A DNA stretch of 37,007 nucleotides from Bartonella koehlerae C-29 (GTDB lineage Bacteria > Pseudomonadota > Alphaproteobacteria > Rhizobiales > Rhizobiaceae), in NCBI RefSeq assembly GCF_000706625.1, contig NZ_KL407334.1, forward strand, positions 477,358-514,364. Reading direction: 5' to 3'. The notes beneath the pieces were generated by a model. It was not told where the DNA came from. It was given only the letters and a program-made list of their open reading frames with translations, and did not search any database. Within the stretch, counting starts at the first letter, position 1, and every line of letters starts with the position of its first letter. Below, in pieces: positions 19,021 to 28,084 of this stretch. A program made the position numbers and the translations under genes.

Positions 19021-21525
19021 ATGAATAGAGATTTTAACGAGAGTGACATCTTGTCTACAAAATCTGTAAAACTTGCAGCTGCTTTTGATCATAAAAATGA
19101 TGCAATTCATGCTGCGGCTGAACTGCTTGTGCAGGTTGGTGCAGTTGACAAATCTTATCTAGCAAGCATGCTCAAACGCGAAGAAATAACGAATACTTGG
19201 CTTGGAAATGGTATAGCAATCCCCCATGGAATGGTTGAAAATCGTGATTTAATTATCAGGGATGCAGTTGCTGTTATACAGATTCCCGCGGGTGTTGATT
19301 GGTGTGATGGAAATAAAGCACGTTTGGTTATTGCCATTGCGGCTTGTCAGGATCGCTATAGAGAGATTTGCAAAAAATTGACTCTTCTTTTATTTGATAA
19401 AGAACGGCTTGAAGCACTTTCAAAAACTGCGGACAAACAGCAGATTATTACAATGCTGTTTAGACAGGATAGGAAGAAGAGAAATGCATTTATTGGTGAT
19501 CTTTCGGTGCGTCAGGAATGGACTTTAGATTACCCAAGTGGTCTTCATGCGCGACCAGCTTCTCTTTGGGTTGATTTTGCAAAAAAAGTGCAGAATTCTA
19601 TCAGAGTCCGCCATGGTCAGTATACCGTTGAAATGAAAAATTTAGTTGGTTTATTGCAATTAGGGGCCAAAAACGGTGATGTTCTGATTTTTTCGACGGA
19701 TGCTTCAGAAGGTGTACAACTTCTGAAGGAAGCAATTTCTGTTGTGAAGAAAGTAAGCATAAGTGAAAAATGTATGATGAGAGAAATGGAAGCTCAAACT
19801 AAGGCTTTTCATGGTTGGTATCCGCGCTCTATGCAGAAAGGCATTTCTGGTGTTGGAGCAAGTCCAGGGCTCGCTCTTGGCAAGATTTTTATTTTAAGGC
19901 ATGATGATATTTCGATAACAGATAAGCCAATTAGTTTTGCAAGTGGTAAGGCATGCCTTGAAAATGCTCTTACAAAAACAAAACATAAAATGGTATCAAT
20001 TATTGATGATATCACTGCGCGTATGGGAGCGGATTCTGCTGCGATTTTTTCTGCGCAAATGGTTCTGCTGGAAGATGAAAATCTGATAGCTCAAGTTTAT
20101 CGTTTTATGGCAGAAGGTCATGGCGTAGCTTGGTCTTGGGATAAAGCGGTTCGGCAGTTTGCAGGTATGCTTTCTAAGGCAGATAGTCCCTTGTTAGCGG
20201 CACGTGCTGTTAATTTAGTTGATGTTGGTCGTCGTGTTCTAGGCGAAATCAATCCATCTTATAGATCACTCTTTTTAAATGATATTCCGCGTGGTGTTAT
20301 TCTTGTTACAGATGATTTATCTCCTTCTGATGTAGCGCAGCTTGATTGTACAAAAGTGCAAGGTTTAGCAACCGCATGGGGAGGTCCACTGTCTCATACA
20401 GTTATTCTGGCACGCACTCTTGGTATTCCAATGGTTGTTGCTGCGGGTGTAGATGTTTTGGCAATTAAGCCTGATATTCAGGCCATCATTGATGGTGATA
20501 ACGGGTTCATTTATCCTGATCCTACTTCTGAAGATGTTGAAGAAGCTAAAAAACAAATAAGCATTGTCGTGCAAAAGCGTGACAATGGGGTATGCGTATG
20601 TAGATTACCGGTACAAACGACAGATGGTCAAAGGATTCGTATTATGGCTAATGTCAATTATGCAAATCAGGTTCCTGTTGCACTTGATTTAGGGGCCGAA
20701 GGTATTGGACTCATGCGTACAGAGTTTTTGTTTTTAGAGAGTTCACATATTCCGGATGAAGATGTACAGTTTGACGTATATCGAGCAATGACTGCAGCTG
20801 TGGAAGATAAGCCATTAATTATTCGTGCGCTCGATATTGGAGGGGATAAACAGGTTACACATTTACATTTATCTAAAGAAGACAATCCCTTTTTAGGTGT
20901 TCGGGGAACACGGCTTTTGTTACGTCGACGTGATCTGTTGGTTCCTCAGTTGCGTGCTCTCTATCGCGCTGCAAAAGAGGGTGGTAATCTATGGATTCTG
21001 TTTCCAATGGTTATGTCTGTTTCAGAGATTTTTGCTATGAAGAAAATTGCAGAAGAAATTCGCAACGATATTGGTGCACCAAAATTGAAATTTGGTATTA
21101 TGATTGAAGTTCCAGCTGCTGCCATTATGGCAGATATTTTGAGTGCCCATGTTGATTTTTTCTCGATTGGAACCAACGATTTAACGCAGTATACCATGGC
21201 TGTTGATCGACAAAATCCTTATCTTGTGTCTGAAGCTGATAGTCTTGATCCAGCGGTTTTGCGTATGATTTACCATACTGTCCGAGGCGCAGCAAAACAT
21301 GGGTGTTGGGTTAGTGTATGTGGCGGTATGGCTGGAGATCCTTTTGCAGCAATGATTTTAACTGGATTAGGGATTCATGAACTTTCCATGATATCCTGTG
21401 ATATTTCTTCAGTAAAAGCGTGTTTGCAGGCGCATAGTTTTGAAGATATGAAGATTTTAGCAAAAAAAGCATTACAGTGCGAAACTGCGCAAGCTGTACG
21501 TGCTCTTAGCAATAATATAAGGTGA
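19021..21525 (+). CDS. ptsP: Multiphosphoryl transfer protein: PTS IIA-HPr-enzyme I fusion
   Basis: This cytoplasmic protein takes phosphate from phosphoenolpyruvate and passes it through three phospho-histidine sites. The frame opens at GTG 18976, but ATG 19021 has GAGGAA nine bases upstream and gives 834 residues. Domains: a fructose/mannitol-type IIA (about 15-150) with His69 in IPHGMVEN; HPr (about 163-250) with His176 in GLHARPA; and enzyme I (about 275-834). Enzyme I has its N-domain start GVGASPGLALG, phospho-His459 in GGPLSHTVILAR, the PEP-binding LMRTEFLFL and SIGTNDLTQYTMAVDR motifs, and Cys767 in SVCGGMAGDP. This order is that of FruB-type proteins, not of the GAF-containing nitrogen-PTS EI. 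No IIB/IIC permease gene adjoins it, so it may serve a distant permease or a regulatory chain. The symbol follows common usage and is uncertain. Confidence 0.9.
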   Translation: MNRDFNESDILSTKSVKLAAAFDHKNDAIHAAAELLVQVGAVDKSYLASMLKREEITNTWLGNGIAIPHGMVENRDLIIRDAVAVIQIPAGVDWCDGNKARLVIAIAACQDRYREICKKLTLLLFDKERLEALSKTADKQQIITMLFRQDRKKRNAFIGDLSVRQEWTLDYPSGLHARPASLWVDFAKKVQNSIRVRHGQYTVEMKNLVGLLQLGAKNGDVLIFSTDASEGVQLLKEAISVVKKVSISEKCMMREMEAQTKAFHGWYPRSMQKGISGVGASPGLALGKIFILRHDDISITDKPISFASGKACLENALTKTKHKMVSIIDDITARMGADSAAIFSAQMVLLEDENLIAQVYRFMAEGHGVAWSWDKAVRQFAGMLSKADSPLLAARAVNLVDVGRRVLGEINPSYRSLFLNDIPRGVILVTDDLSPSDVAQLDCTKVQGLATAWGGPLSHTVILARTLGIPMVVAAGVDVLAIKPDIQAIIDGDNGFIYPDPTSEDVEEAKKQISIVVQKRDNGVCVCRLPVQTTDGQRIRIMANVNYANQVPVALDLGAEGIGLMRTEFLFLESSHIPDEDVQFDVYRAMTAAVEDKPLIIRALDIGGDKQVTHLHLSKEDNPFLGVRGTRLLLRRRDLLVPQLRALYRAAKEGGNLWILFPMVMSVSEIFAMKKIAEEIRNDIGAPKLKFGIMIEVPAAAIMADILSAHVDFFSIGTNDLTQYTMAVDRQNPYLVSEADSLDPAVLRMIYHTVRGAAKHGCWVSVCGGMAGDPFAAMILTGLGIHELSMISCDISSVKACLQAHSFEDMKILAKKALQCETAQAVRALSNNIR

Positions 21526-21972
21526 TACAGGGGTTTTACGGGGAGGAGAGCTAGTCGATCTTGCAATTTTGTAAGCAATCACATTATAAATCACTTTTGT
21601 TAGAATGAAGTTTATTATCCCCATGAAACGTGTTTAGTGTTGCGGAGCAAGAGGTTAGGGTGTAGACGCCTTTCCAACTGATTATTGAATATAATCACTG
21701 GTAACAAGTTTTTAGTGATGTTTAATCCTTTATTTTTGAAGAAATGTTGAGTGAAACGGTATGCGAATGAACATGAAAATTGCTGATGTATGATAATCCA
21801 GTTATTGCATTTTAGAGGTCTATCCACGGAAAAGTTTTTTCTTAAAAAAGAGGATATGCTTGTTATTCAACAAGTATCACATTTTATTTTGGTAAATGAA
21901 GTTGTTTTTTGAATTTTGAGTGTATAGTTTGGACTTGCACGTTATTTCTTTCTGAGTATAGTGCAAAAATCC
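21526..21972. other. Intergenic region after the PTS gene
   Basis: There is no gene with support here. It holds a short minus-strand open frame (21615-21827, 70 codons) without motif or ribosome binding site. No clear terminator hairpin for the PTS gene was found. Confidence 0.5.
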
Positions 21973-22062
21973 GGAGAGGTGGCCGAGTGGTTGAAGGCGC
22001 ACGCCTGGAACGCGTGTATATGGGAAATCATATCGAGGGTTCGAATCCCTCTCTCTCCGCCA
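21973..22062 (+). tRNA. tRNA-Ser (anticodon GGA)
   Basis: A 90-base class II tRNA has acceptor GGAGAGG, D-arm TGGCCGAGTGGTTGAAGGCG, anticodon stem CACGC/GCGTG with loop CTGGAAC, long variable arm, T-arm GAGGGTTCGAATCCC, and CCA encoded. Anticodon GGA reads UCU and UCC. It shares its last 19 bases with tRNA-Ser(CGA) at 16505, which is on the other strand. Confidence 0.96.
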
Positions 22063-23732
22063 TTTTCAATAAAGTCAATATCTTTTAAATAAGCTTAGGG
22101 GTTTTTGTCCTTTGATTCACTTAATTTATTTTTACCTATCCCGAATGTGAATCAACAGCTGTGGCTTATCAGAAGGTTTTGTATCAAATTTATTTTTCAA
22201 AGAGTTTAATATTTTTGATGTCATGCTTTTGGTGTTTGAAGACGAATTTTTAAAAAATGCCTTTGTCAAAACAAAGAGATTGTGAACATAAAATTACTTA
22301 AATAATGGATGATATAATAGATAAAATGTATCCTAATAAAGATTTTTATAATTCTATGTGGGTTTTATGGAAGTGGCAAGACAACTCAAAAAAAAAAAAG
22401 AGATTTCCCACCATTACGCACAAGGAAAACATATAATGCAAACTTTTTAACTCAGCCACTGGTATAGAAATAATCCAGAGGTTGTATAGTTATTGGGGTG
22501 AATGTGAAAACACAGTGATCCATTGCTTTTAGCACTCTTAGCCGCGATAGATAGACGAAAACATACGCTTGAAATTATCAACACTTTTAAACATCATCGT
22601 AAAATTTATTAATCAACGATAGATATATTTATTCTAGTCTTTCTATGAAAGTGTAGTGAAATTAAATCAATCTATTGCAAGATCTAATATTACATTTTAC
22701 CTTCATTTATCGTCTGTTGCTATTATGGAAGGTTGCAAAAAAGGGATAGTCTAAGCTTAAAATACGAAGCAAAACTCTCTTTTATTGAAAAAGTTTATGA
22801 AATATATCAACTTTTATCAGAGATAGATGAACAATTTATCGCTATTGATGGAATGGCCTCTGTTTCTTTAATCCATAATCAAATACGACACCATATATAT
22901 AAGTTTTGTTTTAGCTATGAATAAAATGTATCATTAGATTAATAATTTTTAAAAGCCTGTCTGCGATGTATTCTCTTTTATTTGTTGGTTTAGAACTCTA
23001 AATTGGAAGTTCTAGATGCGTGATCATAACAATTTAGATGCCCTGGAAAAATAGTGCATTGAATATTTTAATAGTCTCATTGGAAAACTGGCTATCATTA
23101 AATTGCAATTTGCTTTTTTTGAAAGAATTGGGGCTGGAGGATTTAAAATACGGGAAAAGTTATCAATATCTATCATGATAACAATATCTTCATTTTTTAC
23201 GCTAAACATGATGATACAAAAATGAAAATATATGGGATATGCTCAAGCATATTTTAGTGCGGAAAGTAACCTTAAAAGTAGAGATAATAACGGCTACTTT
23301 TTGGGGATTTGATACTCTCTTGCCTTTAAGAGATGAAGGAGCAAAGTTTCTTTCCTTCTGATGCAGCAATCAGAGTCTCTTCTTGACGTATGTAACAACG
23401 ACGCAAATACTGCGTTAGGTCTACAAGGTTTATCTGATATTTGATTTACCTTGTTACCTTTTGATATGACCAAAATAACTGGTTTCAACGACACCATATT
23501 GCATCCACGATTTAAGCATCAACTCCTAATGAGAACAGCAACATTTATGAGCTTTCAGTGTTTTAAAGCTCTTCTACATTATACCTAAAAGGATCTTTAT
23601 TTTCATAAAGAATGAGCCATACTATGACAAAATGAGGGATTTCACTTTCTTAAATTTAATAATCTAAAATAGAAAATTTTCAAAACAGGGTAAACTCTAT
23701 ACAAAAAAGATATTTGTTCGAAGAGGTAATTT
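22063..23732. other. 1.7-kb eroded region after tRNA-Ser(GGA)
   Basis: There is no intact gene of normal size. Short coding-like pieces appear. One plus-strand frame of about 34 codons ends near 22611 (KHSDPLLLALLAAIDRRKHT and onward). Another is 22733-22924 (63 codons, TTG start), reading LSFIEKVYEIYQLLSEIDEQ. A stretch from about 23016 reads LIGKLAIIKLQFAFFERIG. None could be assigned to a family. Position next to a tRNA and before a repressor gene hints at old mobile DNA, but no integrase or repeated tRNA end was found. Confidence 0.45.
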
Positions 23733-24960
23733 ATGTTCGCTTCCAATTTGAAAGAACGAGTTTTTCTCTTCGAGAATAGAATTTTTCTCTATTTCACACT
23801 GAGCGGCTTATTTGCCACATTTGGAAATGGGCCAAATTATATCATATTGTCATGGCTTGTTTACAATCAAACAAGTTCAATTCGTGGTGTACCGCTTTTC
23901 ATGCTTTTTCTCTGGATGTCTAATATTATTTTTGCCCCTATTTTGGGCGTATTGGCGTATAAAGACAATCGTAAAATGCAAATTGTCATTTTAAATTTTG
24001 TCAGAGGTTTGATGATTGTGGGTTGGGTAATACAATACTTTGGCAGTTTGGCAATAAAAATTGAATTGATGTTCTTATCTGCTCTCTTAGGTGTTTTTAT
24101 CTTTTTTTATATGCTATCAGCTATTTCTTTAATTCAAAGTATTATATGAAAATCTGGTTAATGCAAATGCGATAATCGATATGGTTTATGAACTTGGTAC
24201 TATCATAGGTATGGGATTAAGTGGGTTTATACTTGCCTATACAGGAACAAAAGGAACCCTTCTGATAGGTGGTATATCCTTTATTATTGCTAGTTTACTT
24301 AACTTTGCGATGAAGGTATCTAAAACCCAAGAATCTGAAAGTCAAAACCAAAAAAACTGGTGGAAAATTATATATCGTCATTTCATTATATTAGACAGAA
24401 ACCAGCTCTTTTTATGCCTTATATAAGCCAGATAATTATTATGATTTTTTTGATGACAATTCCTGTTATTTTGGTTCCTTATACATAAGAAGTCTTGGAC
24501 GTAGATAGCAGGACCTTTGCAATGTTCGAAGTGCTTTATTCAGCGAGTGTATTTATTGGTTTGCTTCTTTTGCCACTTTTTTGTAAAGTTTGATCCATAA
24601 GAAAAACATTGGCACTTTTTTAGCTATTATGGCTATGAGGTTTTGTTATTCTGTCTGTTAATACACACACCCTCATTATTTTTCCTGTTTATTTTATGAT
24701 TAGATTTGGACTTTCGAGTTTGGCCCTTTCGATTTTTTTATCACAACGCTTTTGTGATCTTGAATATCAAGGAAGATTACAGGCGAATTTTAATGGTGTC
24801 TCTAGGTACTTTACTCTCTGAAGTCTATTCCTTTATGGCAAAAGATACAATGGTGTTTTATCTCAGCCTCTATACTTTTTTCCAAGTATTATTGCGATTA
24901 CTGGAGTGCTCATCGTTCTATTTTACAAAAATGAAAGACAGTAATTTGTATTTAAGTATT
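23733..24960 (+). pseudogene. MFS transporter, frameshifted
   Basis: This is a decayed major facilitator superfamily permease. The first intact piece (23733-24149, 138 codons) has several membrane helices and the loop motif GVLAYKDNRKMQIV, typical between helices 2 and 3 of the MFS_3/EntS-like group. The reading frame then shifts near 24140 and continues as LYENLVNANAIIDMVYELG into the piece 24181-24426. It shifts again near 24390 into IIIMIFLMTIPVILVPYT, followed by stops, and later as DLEYQGRLQANFNGVS near 24750-24800. At least three frame changes and several stops are needed to read a roughly 400-residue protein, so it is non-functional as one chain. Substrate is unknown; relatives export siderophores or drugs. 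Confidence 0.85.
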
Positions 24961-25023
24961 ACGTCATTTTACAAATATTTATGGTGCCTTTCATATTTTT
25001 CTTTTAAAAGGGTAGATGAGTGA

Positions 25024-25260
25024 ATGCTATGGGTTGAAGCTTTTAACAAATAAAGCTAAATTTTATGTGTTCTATAAAATACTCGTCGTTTTTTGATAAA
25101 CGACCCAAAAACGTTGACATACTTCTTCGATTAATCGCATTATTGTGAGGAGCCAATAACACAGCGCTTTAAAATTTTTAAAAATCCTTGAGTTTCATAT
25201 TTAAGCAAAAAAAAAAACGCAAAGCAATAAGATAATCTTGCTTCAAATAGGTATTATATT
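25024..25260. other. Short AT-rich spacer
   Basis: There is no gene. An A-tract of 11 bases lies near 25207-25217. No terminator with a convincing stem was found. Confidence 0.4.
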
Positions 25261-25545
25261 CTATAAATTACGTTCTTCAAAATCCATATGAAGAATTGTG
25301 TCAGTTGCATCAATTGTCTCATCTTTATTGGAATGGGAGTTTCTGCGACGGTGCAAGGTTTGTATAATTTCCTTTTTCAAAACGGTATCTGCTTCGCTTA
25401 AACGGTGAATACTCAGTTCTAATTCAAGAGTTAAAGCCAAATCCACGCACAATTTAAGCTCTTCTCCAATGTCAAAACCACGTTGATAATCGTCATAAAG
25501 ACCAACAAGTGTATCGGATAATTCTTTATCGCATAAAGAGATCAT
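25261..25545 (-). CDS. Small protein of unknown function
   Basis: The minus-strand frame is open from 25575, but ATG 25545-25543 is preceded by GGAGGA six bases away, an excellent ribosome binding site. That gives 94 residues starting MISLCDKELSDTLVGLYDDY. The sequence is acidic and looks mostly helical (LKLCVDLALTLELELSIHRL), with a basic RRRNSH patch near residue 67 and an acidic end. It has no signal peptide and no membrane segment. I do not recognise the family. The strong start signal argues that it is, or recently was, a translated gene. The upstream minus-strand DNA contains only broken frames, so it may be the surviving member of a decayed operon. Confidence 0.5.
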   Translation of the reverse strand: MISLCDKELSDTLVGLYDDYQRGFDIGEELKLCVDLALTLELELSIHRLSEADTVLKKEIIQTLHRRRNSHSNKDETIDATDTILHMDFEERNL

Positions 25546-26454
25546 GCTGATTCCTCCACGTTGCAGTTTTTCCATGCGGCTTTGATATTTTAGATCTTAC
25601 CCCACTGTCATCACCAGAAGCTGCCATGTATACCAACATCATGGTTTTGTCAATTTGATGCAAAGCACCAGTTTTTACACTATTGTATGTCAGAAACATT
25701 ACTACACCAGTATCTTCGCTATAGAGTTTACAGCATTTAGGATATATTACCAAACGGCTTTTAAATTGCGTGTGAAACAAACTATTTTGATGATAAGATA
25801 AATGCTCTAAGATCTTGCATTGCCAATCAAAGAAAAATCTCTACCATTGATATCAACAATAAGCAGACATGGTTTATAAACGTTCAGCCTTTGAATTAAG
25901 AGATGGTGGTCTCATTTTTCCTAGAACATCAGTGATCTTGCCCATTTTGTATTGGCTTTTAGACATTGATAAACTGTTTATCTTATGTAATTAAAAATAT
26001 AGGAAATAAATTTAGCATGCATATTCTTACGATAAGGTTTAGGTGGCGTTATCGTGCAAGAGGGCGAAGTCTTAGCGGTTTTGTGCTGCTTTAAAAATGT
26101 GACCACAACTTTTAAGGTAGCGGTCGACAAAAATTGGCTTGATATGCAAACCGCTACAATCGACAGTAGCGTGTTTAACTTTTTTGTTGAGGCGAGTCCA
26201 AATGTTTTTGACACTGGATGAAGGCATTTGGTAAGTTTTCTTGAATTTGGCTTATATTACGGTGATGCAGTTTGGCTAAGATACTATGACGACACCCTTT
26301 TTGTGTGATTGTCATAAATTTCGCTCTTGCTTAAACGAATGCTATAACATTCATTTCTGTGGGATTATGTGTGAATAACCGCTCATCTTAACAGGCGTTA
26401 ATATAAGCATAAATCAATGTAGTTTTTTAGGAAACAATTATTATTGATTTTAGA
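25546..26454. other. Eroded region upstream of the CI-like repressor gene
   Basis: Two short minus-strand frames (25526-25780, 84 codons; 25978-26214, 78 codons) have no clear start signals. The first overlaps the 94-residue gene. Their products are not recognised; a piece reading TGVVMFLTYNSVKTGALHQI looks protein-like but could not be placed. The end nearest the repressor gene carries a palindrome (26337-26352). Confidence 0.4.
26337..26352. promoter_or_regulatory. Palindrome upstream of the repressor gene, possible operator
   Basis: GAATG and CATTC are exact inverted repeats six bases apart, with an AT-rich centre (CTATAA). Extending each arm to eight bases keeps seven of eight pairs. It lies about 100 bases ahead of the HTH repressor gene, where an autoregulatory operator would be expected. 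Binding by that protein is inferred from position only. Confidence 0.4.
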
Positions 26455-26994
26455 GTGATTTTTTTGGCACGTCCGGAAACAGAACCTAAAACTGAGCTAG
26501 CAAAATGTTTTCGTGAAGTATGGCGCGTACTTGGTTTCACAGAGCGCAAACAATTTGCTGAATATCTTGGTGTAGCTGTTGGTTCCATAGGAACTTATGA
26601 AACTAGTATAAGTGAACCTATCGCTTCTGCTCTCTTTAAATATCAAGAAATTTGCGGTGTTTCACTAGATTGGCTTGTAACTGGCAATGGTGAGATGTTT
26701 ACAGACATGGTGATGACGAAAGCAGCGGGTTTTAAACCGCAAGAGGTCTCTACTGGAGTTATGAAAAAACTTGGCCATTTGGCTTATACGACGTATCGTG
26801 ATGCACAAATAACACTTTCTTCTGAAGATATAGCGGAATTAGCAACAGAGCTTGATGGAAAGTTGCAAGAGCTTATTCAAAACATTCACGATATGGAAGA
26901 AGTGGAAGACACTTTGCCCCTCCTTAAACTTCATTTAAAACATCAAATCGAAGTAGAAAAAGCCCATCTAATTACCAAGCAAGATACGGATTAA
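26455..26994 (+). CDS. CI-like helix-turn-helix transcriptional regulator
   Basis: This 179-residue protein (GTG start at 26455) has an N-terminal DNA-binding domain of the phage CI repressor type, about residues 15-85. It contains ERKQFAEYLGVAVGSIGTYE with its recognition helix, then CGVSLDWLVTGNGEMF, the hallmark end of such domains. The rest (about 90-179) is acidic and helical, possibly for oligomerisation, and there is no S24 self-cleaving peptidase domain, so it should not respond to RecA like lambda CI. It stands alone in eroded DNA, with a palindrome upstream. It is likely a relic or domesticated prophage regulator; targets are unknown. The start is uncertain because no strong ribosome binding site is seen. 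Confidence 0.8.
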   Translation: MIFLARPETEPKTELAKCFREVWRVLGFTERKQFAEYLGVAVGSIGTYETSISEPIASALFKYQEICGVSLDWLVTGNGEMFTDMVMTKAAGFKPQEVSTGVMKKLGHLAYTTYRDAQITLSSEDIAELATELDGKLQELIQNIHDMEEVEDTLPLLKLHLKHQIEVEKAHLITKQDTD

Positions 26995-28084
26995 CAGAGA
27001 GGTTATAAAAATCTTTTTTGATTTTCTATTATAAAACTCTCAAATAGCTCATGGTTTGTCTATGGAAAATATTTCTACGGCACTTTATCATATGATTTCC
27101 TTTAATATCAATTTACGAGAGAAAAATCATCATCCTTGATGAAGATAAAGCCGCCTATAAAAAGAGTTGCGGCTGGTGTATAAGCTGATAAATGAAAGAT
27201 TCTTTCAAAAAGAAGATGATATTTGTAACACCACTCCTGAAACATTCTTTGGGTGAAGAAAATGATACTGATAACACTGAAAATATAACTGGTTATTGGG
27301 AGGAAGAACTAAAAACAACTCTTTTGCATTTAGCGTTATTTTATAAAATCTGTACAGCAATGAAAACGATTATGATGGAAATTTGATTGCCATAGTTGAA
27401 TGAAAGGCAACAGACATAAAGTATAGAGAAGAACGAAAGAAATTTATATAACTTTTATCTTTTTTATGAAGCTCACGAAATTAAAAGAGCGATACTTTGC
27501 TTTAGAAATCGCTTAATTATGTTGGTAAAATTTCCTCTAAAAGGCACATATCGTATTAATTAAGTATGTTATTTCATAGTGAATAATGCATGTTATGATG
27601 ATAATCATTCCCTTTCTAGATGATGTTATAATTTTAGAAAATTCATTAAATTTATACTTGTAAGAGCAGATATCGCAAAACACATATCTTTAGATTTATT
27701 GGAAAGTCATTTTTGCAAATTTATGAAAAATTATTTTTTACACTCTTGCCATTCTGCTTGTGCGCTTTATTTGAAAGTTAAAATTGCTCTTTAATAAAGC
27801 TGTTTTTATTAGAAGGTAAAGCGCTGGTTTTTGAATGGATGGGGTACGAAAATTGTCTATTTTCTTTATTTTTTAGTTTGAAACCTTCTAGATAAAAGGG
27901 TTGGGGACTTTTCTAGATTTACTGTTTCTTCAGAGACTTTAGGGTGATGCCATAGTGAATATCGGTATTACGAGGGGGGGTTTTTATCTTTATTTATTGG
28001 TTTTTAGGGTGCGCAAACAGGGATTTTGCCATGAGGGTTTTTGCGCCTTGTGATGATATTTGGACTCTGTTGGAGGAGGTTCTT
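26995..28084. other. Region between the repressor gene and the adhesin gene
   Basis: It contains one short open frame (27192-27386, 64 codons, ATG start) whose product is not recognised and which lacks a good ribosome binding site. The rest is AT-rich. The promoter of the large adhesin gene must lie towards the right end, but no clear hexamer pair was found. A Fur-box-like site at 27594-27612 and an inverted repeat in the likely leader (28011-28017 with 28040-28046) are listed separately or in the findings. Confidence 0.45.
27594..27612. promoter_or_regulatory. Fur-box-like sequence
   Basis: This 19-base site matches the classical Fur consensus at 15 of 19 positions, including an exact run GATAATCATT. 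It lies about 470 bases upstream of the adhesin start. Whether it is bound is unknown: alphaproteobacterial Fur proteins often have shifted roles, and AT-rich DNA yields such matches by chance. Confidence 0.3.

Noticed and set aside
22063..26994. Complete prophage or integrative element
   Set aside because: No integrase, terminase, portal or duplicated tRNA end is visible; only a repressor gene and fragments support mobile origin.
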